A stretch of 64,000 bases of DNA from Nocardia amamiensis (GCF_015477605.1 NZ_JADLQX010000024.1:1-64000), one strand, 5' to 3'. Positions 49,616-58,899 are shown, numbered from the stretch's first letter. The notes: generated from the letters alone by a model not told the origin. Program-made: numbers and translations.

Positions 49616-50731
49616 ATGGTGGATCTCGTCAACCTGGTGCAGACCCTGACCTCGCCGCACCCGCTGGATCGGTATCTGGAACTGGTCCGGCCCACCCTCA
49701 CCCTGCGGGACATGCGGGCGGAGATCACCCGCGTGCGCCACTCGGCGCCGGGCTCGGTGACGCTCACCCTGCGTCCGACCAGACAGTGGAAAGGCCATCG
49801 GGCGGGACAGTACGTCCAGCTCGGCGTGGTGATCGATGGCGTGCGGCACACCCGGTGCTATTCGCCGGTGAATCCGGAAGGCGGTCGCGATCGCCGCATC
49901 GAGCTCACGGTGAAAGCCCATCCCGGCGGAGTGGTGTCGCAATTCCTCTATCACGAGGCCGCGCCCGGCATGGTGGTCGACCTGACGCCCGCCGACGGCG
50001 TGTTCCGGCTGCCCGAGCCGCGTCCGGAACGCGTGCTGCTGATCAGCGGTGGCAGCGGCATCACCCCGGTGCTGTCCATGCTGCGCACGCTGGCCGAAGA
50101 GGAGCATCCGGGCGAGGTCGTCTTCCTGCACTACGCGAAGTCACCCGCGGTACTGCCGCACCGGTTCGAACTCGATGTGATCGCGCGGCAGCACAAGAAC
50201 TTTCGCATCGAACTGCGGCATCCGTACCGACCGGACAGGCTACGCGTCGACTCCGGTGCGCCGTGGGTGGACGTCGCGCATCCGAAGGGCAGCGGGTACT
50301 TCGACTACGACGAGCTGGAGCGCGTCGCGCCCTGGTTCGCCGACGCGCAGACCTATGTGTGTGGTCCGCAATCGCTGATGGACGCGGTACGCACGATTTA
50401 CCACGCGGAACAGTTGGACGACCGGCTGCACACCGAGGAGTTCACGCTGTCCGTCGCGCCTGCCGACGCCGGGCAAGCCCACGGCACGGTGCGCTTCTCG
50501 GCGAGCGGGGTGAGCGCCCAGAACAACGGGGCGCCACTGCTGGAGCAGGCGGAATCCGCGGGCCTGAGTCCGGAGTACGGATGCCGCATGGGGATCTGCT
50601 TTTCCTGCACCGCGGTGCGCCGCTCCGGCTGCACGCGCAATCTGCGCACCGGCGAGACCGACAGCGATCCCGACCAGCCGATCCAGTTGTGCATCAGCGC
50701 GCCGGTCGGCGACGTCGACATCGATATCTGA
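49616..50731 (+). CDS. Ferredoxin reductase (electron donor to desaturase)
   Basis: A 371-residue fusion reductase. The FAD domain has AGQYVQLG and RCYSPVNP (Arg80-Ser83), the NAD(P) domain ISGGSGITP (143-151), and the C-terminal plant-type 2Fe-2S domain has Cys323, Cys328, Cys331 and Cys359. It resembles M. tuberculosis Rv3230c, which passes electrons from NADPH to the stearoyl-CoA desaturase DesA3. It lies 18 bp before the desaturase gene in one operon. Confidence 0.92.
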   Translation: MVDLVNLVQTLTSPHPLDRYLELVRPTLTLRDMRAEITRVRHSAPGSVTLTLRPTRQWKGHRAGQYVQLGVVIDGVRHTRCYSPVNPEGGRDRRIELTVKAHPGGVVSQFLYHEAAPGMVVDLTPADGVFRLPEPRPERVLLISGGSGITPVLSMLRTLAEEEHPGEVVFLHYAKSPAVLPHRFELDVIARQHKNFRIELRHPYRPDRLRVDSGAPWVDVAHPKGSGYFDYDELERVAPWFADAQTYVCGPQSLMDAVRTIYHAEQLDDRLHTEEFTLSVAPADAGQAHGTVRFSASGVSAQNNGAPLLEQAESAGLSPEYGCRMGICFSCTAVRRSGCTRNLRTGETDSDPDQPIQLCISAPVGDVDIDI

Positions 50732-50749
50732 CACCGAAGGGGAGCAACC

Positions 50750-51898
50750 ATGACCATTCTCACCGAAACCGAACACGGGCCGCTGGTGCTGAGCCCGGAG
50801 CAGATCGAGGAGCTCGGGCGCGAACTCGATGAGCTGCGCGCCGCGATCGTCGCCGATCTCGGCGAGCGCGACCGGGAGTACCTGTACTCGATCATCAAAG
50901 CGCAGCGCGGCTTCGAGATCGCCGGGCGCGGGCTGATGTATCTCGGCTTCCTTCCGCCGTTCTGGCTGGCCGCGGTGGCGGCGCTGAGCGTGTCGAAGAT
51001 CTTGGACAACATGGAGATCGGGCACAACGTGATGCACGGCCAGTACGACTGGATGCGCGAACCGGGACTGAATTCCCGTGTGTTCGAGTGGGATACGGTG
51101 TGCCCGGCCGACCAGTGGAAGCACTCGCACAACTACCTGCACCACACCTACACCAACATCCACAACAAGGACCGCGACATCGGCTACTCCATCCTGCGGA
51201 TGGACGAAGCACAGGAGTGGAACGCGCTGCGGCTCGGCCAGCCGCTGTATGCCTTCGTGTTGATGGTGCTGTTCGAGTGGGGGGTGATGGGCCACGATCT
51301 CGAGGTCGAGAAGATCTTGCGCGGCGAGCGGAAGTGGCCGGAGGTCAAGCAGCTGATCGTCGGCCAGTGGCGCAAGGCGGGCAAGCAGGTGGTCAAGGAC
51401 TATCTGGTGTTCCCGGCGCTGACCGGGCCGCTGTTCTTCCACACGCTGGCCGGCAACGTCGCCGCCAACCTGGTGCGCAACGTGTGGGCCTTCGCCATCA
51501 TCTTCTGTGGACACTTCCCGACCGGAGTGCAGACGTTCACCGAGGAAGAGACCGCGGAGGAGACCAGGGGTGAGTGGTACATCCGCCAGATGCTCGGTTC
51601 GGCCAACATTACCGGCAGCAAGCTGTTCCATATCATGTGCGGCAATTTGTCGCACCAGATCGAACACCATCTGTTTCCGGACCTGCCTGCCAGCCGCTAT
51701 CCGGAGATGGCGCCGACGGTGCGCGCATTGTGTGAAAAATACGGCCTGCCGTACAACACCGGCCCCCTCGGTAAGCAGATCGGCTCGGTCTGGAAGAAGA
51801 TTTTCAAACTCGCGCTGCCGCCGCGCTGGGTGAAGAGCGAGCCCTCGCCCGGTGTTATCGTGATGCGTCAGCGAAAGGCGAGCGAAGCGGGCGTGTGA
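50750..51898 (+). CDS. Membrane fatty acid desaturase (DesA3-like)
   Basis: A 382-residue integral membrane diiron enzyme. Its three histidine boxes are GHNVMH (91-96), HSHNYLHH (125-132) and HQIEHH (302-307). Transmembrane segments lie near 58-82, 165-182 and 220-255. It resembles M. tuberculosis DesA3 (Rv3229c), which makes oleoyl-CoA from stearoyl-CoA, and uses the reductase encoded upstream. AAGGGGAGC precedes the ATG. Unsaturated acyl chains feed phospholipids, mycolate precursors and storage lipids. Confidence 0.93.
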   Translation: MTILTETEHGPLVLSPEQIEELGRELDELRAAIVADLGERDREYLYSIIKAQRGFEIAGRGLMYLGFLPPFWLAAVAALSVSKILDNMEIGHNVMHGQYDWMREPGLNSRVFEWDTVCPADQWKHSHNYLHHTYTNIHNKDRDIGYSILRMDEAQEWNALRLGQPLYAFVLMVLFEWGVMGHDLEVEKILRGERKWPEVKQLIVGQWRKAGKQVVKDYLVFPALTGPLFFHTLAGNVAANLVRNVWAFAIIFCGHFPTGVQTFTEEETAEETRGEWYIRQMLGSANITGSKLFHIMCGNLSHQIEHHLFPDLPASRYPEMAPTVRALCEKYGLPYNTGPLGKQIGSVWKKIFKLALPPRWVKSEPSPGVIVMRQRKASEAGV

Positions 51899-52207
51899 AT
51901 GATCGGGAAATTCGAAAGCAACAAGGATCTCATTCAAGAATTGACGTCCTCCGGAGCCCGGCACGTCGGCAATATCGCCAACATCATCACCGGCACCGTC
52001 GCGGAGGTCACGAGGGAGATCGGTGAGTGGATCACCGACGCGATCGAGATGAACGAGGCCGCCGCCGCGGCGCGCCGGGACGCGGCGGCGCAGCGTGATC
52101 TCGGGGACGATTCCGACGACGCCCAGGTCACGAAGCCGCCGGTGGCCGAGACGCCGGGGTTCGTCGACGCCGAGGTCGTCGACGCCGAGGTCGACGAGAC
52201 GCGCTGA
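51899..52207 (+). CDS. Hypothetical protein of the desaturase operon
   Basis: A 102-residue protein whose ATG follows the desaturase stop directly (TGAATG). An amphipathic helical N-terminal half (NIANIITGTVAEVTREIGEWITDAI) leads into an acidic, disordered C-terminus with an EVVDAEVDE repeat. No catalytic motif. Coupling suggests an accessory factor for the desaturase or its membrane placement, not proven. Confidence 0.6.
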   Translation: MIGKFESNKDLIQELTSSGARHVGNIANIITGTVAEVTREIGEWITDAIEMNEAAAAARRDAAAQRDLGDDSDDAQVTKPPVAETPGFVDAEVVDAEVDETR

Positions 52208-52741
52208 TCACCACACCGGCAGCCGGCGTCGGTGCTCGATGACGTCGGTGATCAGATCCTGGTAGCCGTCGATCAGCTCGGCGAGCCTGGTCCACTGCAG
52301 GTGAGCTTCCCCGTCCACCTGCAGTGGATGTGGCCTCATCGTGATGTCGTCGCCCAAAGAATATTGGGCGGCAATCCATTTCTCCGCGATGCGATCGATC
52401 ACCGCGCCCAGCGTCTCCGTGTGCAGCGAGGCGCCCGCGCGGTGTTCGATGTGCCCGTCGACCCAGGAGTCTATGCGTCCTATCCACTCGGCACGCTGGT
52501 CGTCGATGTTCTCCACCAGTTGGGTGCACGCAGCGACCCGCGTGCTGGAGGCTCCGGCGGCGTGCGCCTGCTCGAGCGCCCGGTGTCGTCGCTCATGGCA
52601 TTCGGCGAGCGCTCGCGCGGCCTCCAGCACGCAGTGCCGGTGCCGGTCGGCGTCGTCGGGCTCACGAAATGCGCGAAGCAGTGCGGCGGCCGGTGGTAGC
52701 TCTTCGGCTCCGAAGCGGCGCTGCGCGTATTCGGTCGGCAT
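52208..52741 (-). CDS. DUF4254 domain protein
   Basis: A 177-residue helical protein. The ATG at 52741 has AGGGG six bases upstream; an in-frame ATG at 52759 is possible. The conserved DUF4254 features are VENIDDQRAEWIGRIDSWVD and LGAVIDRIAEKWIAAQ with an earlier HRALEQAH helix. Function unknown. It converges with the desaturase operon with no intergenic gap. Confidence 0.75.
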   Translation of the reverse strand: MPTEYAQRRFGAEELPPAAALLRAFREPDDADRHRHCVLEAARALAECHERRHRALEQAHAAGASSTRVAACTQLVENIDDQRAEWIGRIDSWVDGHIEHRAGASLHTETLGAVIDRIAEKWIAAQYSLGDDITMRPHPLQVDGEAHLQWTRLAELIDGYQDLITDVIEHRRRLPVW

Positions 52742-52759
52742 GGTGTACCCCTGCGGCAC

Positions 52760-53122
52760 GATCGGAAATCCTGGCTACGCCAGGGCCGAGGGGGATTTCG
52801 GGGAGGGGCGCCCCTCGGCTCCGGCGCAGTCCCGAACCCGGATGGCCATCCCACAGTCCACCAGCACGGCAGAGAAACCGGGAAATCCGCGACGATGCGA
52901 GAGAAGACGGTCCGAGAAAATCGGGACACTTTCAGGAAAGCGCGGCAGCCGAAGCCACGCAATAGGGTGATGGACGAATCCGAAAGCTGCCGGGAAATCG
53001 TTATGTTCCGTTACGGATCGGTCACCTGGGGGCTGCGAGCGGTCGCGCATCCGCGCGAATAGCCGAGCGCATTGGTGGCAACCCGATCCGGCGCCGCGGC
53101 TGCGCGTCCGGGTTCGATCGGC
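52760..53122. other. Region without a convincing gene
   Basis: About 360 bp with lower GC than its surroundings around 52,860-53,010. A minus-strand frame crosses it but has no ribosome-binding site and no recognisable product. It should hold the promoter of the DUF4254 gene. Confidence 0.45.
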
Positions 53123-53128
53123 TAGCCT
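53123..53128 (+). promoter_or_regulatory. -10 box for the hypothetical gene at 53137
   Basis: TAGCCT ends 8 bases before the GTG at 53137, giving another leaderless arrangement. This favours 53137 over the GTG at 53131. Confidence 0.4.
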
Positions 53129-53136
53129 CGGTGTTC

Positions 53137-53457
53137 GTGCCCGCCTACGTGTCATCGCCCGAGTTGACATTCGGGTTCATGTTCGCGCTGGAAGACCCCG
53201 AGCGAATCGCGGAGGTCGTGCGCACGCTGATCGTCCGCAAAACCGTCTCGGTCTTCCGTCTCGCCCGGCTGTCCGACGACGACGGCCCGCCGGAACGTTA
53301 CGTGGTCAACTGGGCGGTCATCCCGCAGATCTCCATCACCACCGCCGCTCCGGATCAGGATGAGCTCCGCGCCACCCGCACCATGCTGGTCAACGCATTT
53401 CTCGGCGAGGACGGCGAAGTCAGCCTGTACTCGGCGCAGTCGAACGGACCTGTCTGA
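53137..53457 (+). CDS. Hypothetical protein
   Basis: A 106-residue protein (VPAYVSSPELTFGFMFALED at the start). Composition and mixed alpha/beta pattern look coding: VVRTLIVRKTVSVFRLARLS, then a conserved-looking WAVIPQISITT strand pair. No family recognised. The leaderless -10 box sets the start. Its neighbour on the other strand is a frameshifted secreted protein. Confidence 0.5.
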   Translation: MPAYVSSPELTFGFMFALEDPERIAEVVRTLIVRKTVSVFRLARLSDDDGPPERYVVNWAVIPQISITTAAPDQDELRATRTMLVNAFLGEDGEVSLYSAQSNGPV

Positions 53458-53519
53458 CCGATCCCCCGAGGTAGCGGCCGGGCGGCCGACCCGATCGGTG
53501 GAGCCGCTCCGCGCGATGG

Positions 53520-53748
53520 TCAGCGGGGGATGACGGACGGCCGAACCGCGCAGGCCGTGCCGTCCAACTGGTCCAGCCGGATCGAGTAGCCGGGGTCGTT
53601 TCGCCGCACCGGCGCCTTCCCCGTAGCCCGCGCCTCGGCGCAATCCCGGAATGGCTGCTGCGGTGTGGTGGAGGTGGCCGCGGGGCGACACCAGCACGGC
53701 GATCATCAGTACACCGACGACCACCACAACCGGACGAGATTTGCGCAT
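53520..53748 (-). pseudogene. Excalibur-like secreted protein, frameshifted
   Basis: The ATG at 53748 opens a signal peptide (MRKSRPVVVVVGVLMIAVLV), but the mature domain lies in the +1 frame: FRDCAEARATGKAPVRRNDP, then GYSIRLDQLDGTACAV, ending at 53520. This matches the Excalibur calcium-binding domain (C-EARA-G-AP--R-DPGY---LD-DGD--AC) in a variant form. Removing one C from the CCCC run (53682-53685) would join the two parts into one protein of about 75 residues. It is either a real frameshift mutation or an assembly error. Confidence 0.7.
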
Positions 53749-54026
53749 AACCGAGTTGCCTCCAGGGTCAACGCGATTGGTCGAAATGTCCGTCAGTATT
53801 CATGTCGCCGTGGCGTAGTGCGATTCGCGGGCACTGCCGGCAAGGCTGCCGGCGCTGGGCTGCGCGGGCGTTGCGGCAGGGCCGTCGCGCGCCACGCCAT
53901 GCTGCACCGATTTGTTGGCGTGTCGGTATCGGATGGTGCCGTTTCCGAATGACCGGATGCGCCACAATCAGGACATACCGCACTGTTTGTGGCCTGAATC
54001 ACAAACAACCGGAAGGAGTGTCGATC

Positions 54027-54704
54027 ATGGAACCTGAGAAGTCCGTCGCGGCGGCCGACCCGATTCGCGTTCGGGGAGATCTGGACCCGGAGCTGTCGCG
54101 GTGGATGTGGCTGGTCAAGTGGCTATTGGCCATCCCGCACTACATCGTGCTGTTCTTCCTGCACGTCGCGTACCTGGTCCTCACGATCGTCGCCTTCTTC
54201 GCGATCCTGATCACCGGCACGTACCCGCGGGCGCTGTTCGACTTCAATGTCGGTGTCATGCGCTGGGGCTGGCGGGTCACGTTCTACGCGTTGTCGGTGC
54301 TCGGCACCGACAAGTACCCGCCGTTCAGCTTGCAGCCGAGCGCGGAGTATCCGGCCGATCTGGAAATCGACTATCCGGACACCCTGCACCGCGGCTTGGT
54401 GCTGGTGAAATGGTGGCTGCTGGCTATTCCGCACTACCTGATCGTCGGCGCGATGGTGAGCGGAGGAGTCGCGATCGGGATGAGCGGCGGCGACGATTGG
54501 AGCGGTCCCTCCTTCCCGCTGATGAGCATTCTGCTGATCGTCGCGCTGATCGCGCTGCTGTTCACGGCGCGCTACCCGCAGGGCGTCTACGACTTCGTGA
54601 TGGGCATCAACCGCTGGATCATTCGCGTTCAGGCCTACGCAAGTCTGATGCGCGACGAGTATCCGCCGTTCCGGCTCGACCAAGGGCCACGCGAAGCCGA
54701 CTGA
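54027..54704 (+). CDS. DUF4389 membrane protein
   Basis: A 225-residue protein built of two related halves, each with WLLAIPHYIVLF or WWLLAIPHYLIVG followed by further hydrophobic segments and a YP-A/GVYDF motif (TGTYPRALFDFNVGVMRW, TARYPQGVYDFVMGINRW). About four transmembrane segments. The family is frequent in actinobacteria; function unknown. GGAAGGAGTG lies before the ATG. It shares a bidirectional terminator with the ABC operon. Confidence 0.8.
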   Translation: MEPEKSVAAADPIRVRGDLDPELSRWMWLVKWLLAIPHYIVLFFLHVAYLVLTIVAFFAILITGTYPRALFDFNVGVMRWGWRVTFYALSVLGTDKYPPFSLQPSAEYPADLEIDYPDTLHRGLVLVKWWLLAIPHYLIVGAMVSGGVAIGMSGGDDWSGPSFPLMSILLIVALIALLFTARYPQGVYDFVMGINRWIIRVQAYASLMRDEYPPFRLDQGPREAD

Positions 54705-54728
54705 ACCCGGATGCCGGTCATCCATAGT

Positions 54729-54756
54729 GAATCCGCCCGCCTCAGCGGGCGGATTC
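54729..54756. terminator. Bidirectional stem-loop terminator
   Basis: GAATCCGCCCGC (54729-54740) and GCGGGCGGATTC (54745-54756) form a perfect 12-bp stem with a CTCA loop. The stop codon of the ABC ATPase lies in the loop region, and the DUF4389 gene ends 25 bp away, so it serves both strands. Confidence 0.8.
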
Positions 54757-55731
54757 GTATATCCGGCGGACCACGTCCTCTATCTCCGGCTCTTCGATCG
54801 ACAGATCCCGCACTTCGGCACGGTCGGACACGGCGGCAAGCAACTGTGCGGCAGTGATCCGCTCCGGATCGAAGGCCAACCGCTGCCGCATGCCGTTGCC
54901 TTCACTGCTGAGCAGTTGGGCTGAGGGCAGGTCGTCGAAGTCCGGCGCAGGTTCGGCCAAATCGACCACCAGGACGCGGCGGGCGCCGACCGTGGCCGCC
55001 AAACCGGTCAGCGAACCGTCGTACACCAGCCGCCCGTGGTCGACGACGAGCACACGGCCACAGAGCCTTTCGATGTCGCCCATGTCGTGGGTGGTGAGCA
55101 GCAGGGTCGTGCCGCGCTCGGCGCGCTCGGCGCGGAGGAACTCCCGCAGCCGTTGTTTGGACAGCACGTCGAGACCGATCGTCGGCTCGTCGAGGATCAC
55201 CAATTCCGGCGAATGCAACAGTGCGGCCGCCACTTCCGCGCGCATGCGCTGGCCGAGCGACAGTTGCCGCACCGGTGTGTCGAGGGTCTCCGCCATCTCC
55301 AGCTGCTCGATCAGCTCGTGCGCGCGCTTGCGCGCGGCATCCGGTTCCAGCCGGTGGATCGCGGCGAGAATCGAAAAGGATTCGCGCAGTGGCAGATCCC
55401 ACCACAGCTGGGAGCGTTGCCCGAAAACCACGCCGATCCGCCCGGCCAGTTCGCGCCGCTGCCGCACCGGGTCCAGCCCGCAGGTGCGCACATTGCCCGA
55501 GGTGGGCACCAGGATGCCGGTGAGCATCTTGATGGTGGTGGACTTGCCCGCGCCATTGGCGCCGATGTAGCCGACGGCCGCGCCCCGCTCGATCCGGACG
55601 GTCATCCCGTCGACCGCGGTGAGTGTTTCGCGGCGTCGGCGCCAGCGTCGGCCGTCCTTGCGGTACAGAGTGAATTGCCTGGTCAGGTCGTTCATGTCGA
55701 TGATCGCTTCCGCGCGCCCCGACTGCGCCAT
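54742..55731 (-). CDS. ABC-2 type exporter, ATP-binding subunit
   Basis: A 329-residue ATPase. Walker A is GANGAGKST (about residues 58-66), the signature LSLGQRMR, Walker B LVILDEP, and the H-loop TTHDM. An N-terminal extension (QFTLYRKDGRRWRRRRETL) and a C-terminal accessory domain of about 90 residues are typical of drug/lipid exporters of the DUF990-linked group. It is 2 bp downstream of the permease gene and completes a three-gene exporter. Substrate unknown. Confidence 0.9.
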   Translation of the reverse strand: MAQSGRAEAIIDMNDLTRQFTLYRKDGRRWRRRRETLTAVDGMTVRIERGAAVGYIGANGAGKSTTIKMLTGILVPTSGNVRTCGLDPVRQRRELAGRIGVVFGQRSQLWWDLPLRESFSILAAIHRLEPDAARKRAHELIEQLEMAETLDTPVRQLSLGQRMRAEVAAALLHSPELVILDEPTIGLDVLSKQRLREFLRAERAERGTTLLLTTHDMGDIERLCGRVLVVDHGRLVYDGSLTGLAATVGARRVLVVDLAEPAPDFDDLPSAQLLSSEGNGMRQRLAFDPERITAAQLLAAVSDRAEVRDLSIEEPEIEDVVRRIYESAR

Positions 55732-55733
55732 GC

Positions 55734-56561
55734 CTATCCGCCGCCTCCCTGGTAATGCCGTGTGCCCGAGCGCCACAAACCCAGCGCCAGTAGCCACACC
55801 CACAGCGCCGCGACCGGAGTCAGCCAGGCCAACCAGGAGGGCAGCAGGGCCGGACCGGGCAGTCGAAGGAGCGCGAGGGTGGGTAGATAGGCGGTGAAGG
55901 CGACCGGTATGGCGAATCCGAACAACAGCTTCATCGGCGTGGGGAACACCGACGCCGGTTGCGTCGCGGCGAACGAGCCGCCGTAGGTGAAGCTGTTGGT
56001 GAGTTCGGAACCATCGATCAGATAGAACTGCAGCCCGGCGGCGCAGACGAACACTCCGCCGAACAGGGCGATACCGCCGAGCAGCGTCAGCGTCAGCAGT
56101 GTGGTGGTGCCTGCTCCCCACTCGATGTCGTTGCGCACCAACCCGGCTCCGAGCGCAACGATCGACACCGACGCGCGGGCGAATCTGCGCAGCGAGATGT
56201 CGCTGGTGATCAATTGCAGCAGCAGCGGTTGCGGGCGGAGGTGATAGGCGTCGAGCTGTCCCAGCCTGATCAGGACGGGCAGCGTGTCGAGATGGCCGAA
56301 CAACACTTGGGACAACGTGAAACTGGTGTGGCTCAGTCCGAACAGCAGTAGCGCGGCGTCCAGGTCGAGCCCGCCGAGCACCCGCGCGCTACGGAAGATC
56401 AGCCACACTTCGGCGAGTTCTATCAGGCCGAACATGAACGCGCTGACAACATCACTGGCGAACGACAATCGGTAGCTGCGCTGTGCGCGGATCCTGGAGC
56501 GCAACACCGCCACATAGGGCGTCGACCACGTACCGGAGCGAGGCGGAGCGAGTTCAACCAC
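55734..56561 (-). CDS. ABC-2 type exporter permease
   Basis: A 275-residue membrane protein with about six transmembrane segments (SYRLSFASDVVSAFMFGLIELAEVWLIF at the start). It matches the ABC-2 permease family with DUF990-like partners. The GTG start overlaps the upstream permease gene by 8 bases. The two permeases presumably form a heterodimer. Confidence 0.82.
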   Translation of the reverse strand: MVELAPPRSGTWSTPYVAVLRSRIRAQRSYRLSFASDVVSAFMFGLIELAEVWLIFRSARVLGGLDLDAALLLFGLSHTSFTLSQVLFGHLDTLPVLIRLGQLDAYHLRPQPLLLQLITSDISLRRFARASVSIVALGAGLVRNDIEWGAGTTTLLTLTLLGGIALFGGVFVCAAGLQFYLIDGSELTNSFTYGGSFAATQPASVFPTPMKLLFGFAIPVAFTAYLPTLALLRLPGPALLPSWLAWLTPVAALWVWLLALGLWRSGTRHYQGGGG

Positions 56562-57411
56562 CCTGCACCTCGAGCCTGCGGCGTCCGGCGAGCAGCAGCA
56601 CGCGCCCGGCGATCCCGATCGCCAGCACCCAGAACGCTTGGACGGCGACGACCGAGCAGGCCTGCGCTCCGGTGATCCGCCCCGAGAGCACGTCGACCGG
56701 CACCTGCAGGATCGACGGAAAGGGAGTGGCCGCCGCGAGCGCGGCCAGCCACGACGGGAACATGTGCACCGGCACGAAGAGTCCGGCGAGGAACGTCCCG
56801 GAGGCGTAGTACAGGGCGCGGATGCCGCGGGTGTCCACGACCCAGAACCCGATCAGCACCACGACGAACCGGCACAGGAACGAAACCACTACGGCAAGCA
56901 GCACACTCACCATGCCGAGCAGGTAGGGGCCGGGCGTCGCGGGCATCGCCAGGCCGAAGGTGAGCGTGCCGACCAGGACGCTCGGCAGCCCGCGCGGCAG
57001 GAACGTGCAGGCCGCCCGTCCGAGATCATCGGCGAGATAACCGCATTGGATGTCGACCGGGCGCAGGAAGTCGATCGCGATGTCGCCGGTCTTCACCCGA
57101 TCGTCCAGCTCGCCCAGCGGGGCTGCCATGAACTGCACCGCACCGAGCAGTCCCTGGGAGATCCAGACGTACGCGCCGATGCTGCCCTGGTCGTAACCGC
57201 CGAAGTCACCCGCGGCGTCCACCGCCGCGACCAGCACGGCCGCACGTACGAAGCCGAATACGCAGTTGGTGAACAGCCCGGCGAACATGGCCAGTTTGTA
57301 CTGCCACTGTCTGCGGAATCCGGCGCCCACCAGAGCTGCGTAGAGGACGACGGCGCTGCGAATTCGTTCTCCGACGGCACACTGTCCGTCCCCCTCCGGT
57401 ATGCCGCGCAC
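56554..57411 (-). CDS. ABC-2 type exporter permease (DUF990-like)
   Basis: A 285-residue membrane protein with six predicted transmembrane segments, starting with a cytoplasmic RRQWQYKLAMFAGLFTN entry motif and containing GELDDRVKTGDIAIDFLRPV, a typical ABC-2 coupling stretch. GTG at 57411 with GGTGA eight bases upstream. First gene of the exporter operon. Confidence 0.82.
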   Translation of the reverse strand: MRGIPEGDGQCAVGERIRSAVVLYAALVGAGFRRQWQYKLAMFAGLFTNCVFGFVRAAVLVAAVDAAGDFGGYDQGSIGAYVWISQGLLGAVQFMAAPLGELDDRVKTGDIAIDFLRPVDIQCGYLADDLGRAACTFLPRGLPSVLVGTLTFGLAMPATPGPYLLGMVSVLLAVVVSFLCRFVVVLIGFWVVDTRGIRALYYASGTFLAGLFVPVHMFPSWLAALAAATPFPSILQVPVDVLSGRITGAQACSVVAVQAFWVLAIGIAGRVLLLAGRRRLEVQGG

Positions 57412-57692
57412 AAAGAGTTCACCCTACCGCCCGGTGCGCAGGCGGGGAAGGCTTGGCACTCTTTCGGAGACACTATCCCTGCGTCGCGATGATCACCGAG
57501 ACGAACCGCGCACGACGCAGGAGCACGGTGGCGGCGGTCGTCCATACCGTCCTGGTCGGTGTGCAGCTCGTCGACGTAAAACCGTGCGCACCAGAACGAA
57601 TCGCGAGTTATCCGTCGTCGTGGGAACGCCCAGCGGCGGCACGCTCGGCGAGGTGGATGACGCGAGGGCGGCGGGACGCGGGCCGCACCGCG
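57412..57692. other. Intergenic region
   Basis: 281 bp between the permease start and the glutamine amidotransferase stop. It should hold the exporter promoter. No gene or clear regulatory repeat is seen. Confidence 0.4.
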
Positions 57693-58523
57693 TCACGGAG
57701 CGATCGGCTGAAAGCGGACGATTTCGTCGTGGCCTGGATAGATCACACCGGCCGATGATTCCGGGACTTCGTTCCAGGCTCCGGGTAGGTCGCGCAGCGG
57801 CTCGGAGACCACGAACCGTGCTTCCTCCCCCAGCTGATACAGAACCTCGACCTCGGGATGCAGCGCGCGCAGGGTGGCGATGTCGGTGGAGTAGTACAGC
57901 GTTCGCGTCTGCCGTTCGCTGGAGTAACGGAAGAACCACATCGACTTGCCGTCGGTGGTCGCGACGGTCATCTGGACCGGGGCGGCGATGTCGTGGGCGT
58001 GGCCGACTTCCTCGACCAAGCCGACCGCACGGGCGACGGCGCCGAGCGGGTCGTCGGGCAGCCCGAAGGTCAGCGCGAGGAAGAACAACAGCTCCGAGTC
58101 GGTCGAACCCTGGATGTCGGGGAAAAGCGACGGCCCCACCGCGTTGATCAGGTCCCGTTTGGTCTCGTGGAAACCGTTCAGCGCCCCGTTGTGCATCCAC
58201 AACCAGTGTCCGTGCCGGAACGGGTGGCAGTTGCTGCGTTGCACCGGAGTACCGGTCGACGCGCGCACGTGTGCGAAGAGCATCGGCGTCCGGACCTGTG
58301 CCGCGACTTCCCGCAGGTTCTCGTCGTTCCACGCCGGTTCGATGTTCTTGAACACCGCCGGTCGCCCGCCCAAGCCGTACCAGCCGATCCCGAAGCCGTC
58401 GCCGTTGGTGGTCGTCGCGCCGAGCCGGGAGTGCAAGCTCTGGTCGATCAGCGAATGCTTCGGCCGGAACAGAAGCGCCTCGGCTAGGATCGGCTCCCCT
58501 GAATAAGCCATCCACCTGCACAT
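57693..58523 (-). CDS. Class II glutamine amidotransferase
   Basis: A 276-residue Ntn hydrolase. Cys2 of MCRWMAYSG becomes the N-terminal nucleophile after Met removal. The glutaminase motifs follow: NGDGFGIGWYG, AHVRAST, NCHPFRHGHWLWMHNGALNGF (oxyanion Asn and Gly) and STDSELLFFL. It belongs to the YafJ/EgtC-like group; ergothioneine EgtC begins MCRHLGW, so this is more likely a YafJ-type enzyme of unknown substrate. The ATG at 58523 is fixed by the need for Cys2. Confidence 0.88.
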   Translation of the reverse strand: MCRWMAYSGEPILAEALLFRPKHSLIDQSLHSRLGATTTNGDGFGIGWYGLGGRPAVFKNIEPAWNDENLREVAAQVRTPMLFAHVRASTGTPVQRSNCHPFRHGHWLWMHNGALNGFHETKRDLINAVGPSLFPDIQGSTDSELLFFLALTFGLPDDPLGAVARAVGLVEEVGHAHDIAAPVQMTVATTDGKSMWFFRYSSERQTRTLYYSTDIATLRALHPEVEVLYQLGEEARFVVSEPLRDLPGAWNEVPESSAGVIYPGHDEIVRFQPIAP

Positions 58524-58825
58524 ATATCGATTGAAGCAGAACGCCCGCTGTAGCGGGGCCGGTTGCTCGATGGGGTTCGAATCGACTGCGGCGTGTACTC
58601 CGCGTCCACGGCGAGCGGCCATACGCACCGGGCAGCACCGTCGCGAGTGCGGCGGCGTGCCGCCCCGCAACCCGCTCGCGAAGATGTCGGGAGAGCCGGG
58701 CTGGATCTGCGCACCACTAACACGGGGAACGGGCCACCCGGCGAAGATTTCTTGGTGTTTGAGTTTCGCGGCTACCGGGTAATAGCACTGGGGACCGGCA
58801 TCTTTGCAGGTCACCAGTGCTGTTG

Positions 58826-58899
58826 CGCCCCCGGCAGGAATCGAACCTGCGACCTAGGGATTAGAAGGCCCTTGCTCTATCCAACTGAGCTACGGAGGC
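58826..58899 (-). tRNA. tRNA-Arg (TCT)
   Basis: A 74-base minus-strand cloverleaf: acceptor GCCTCCG/CGGGGGC (one U-G pair), D arm GCTC/GAGC, anticodon loop CTTCTAA (anticodon TCT), T loop TTCGATT, discriminator G. No encoded CCA. It lies between the amidotransferase and CtaG genes. Confidence 0.95.

Noticed and set aside
52775..53170. 131-codon minus-strand frame
   Set aside because: Arg-rich beginning, no family, no ribosome-binding site, and it overlaps the better supported plus-strand gene at 53137.
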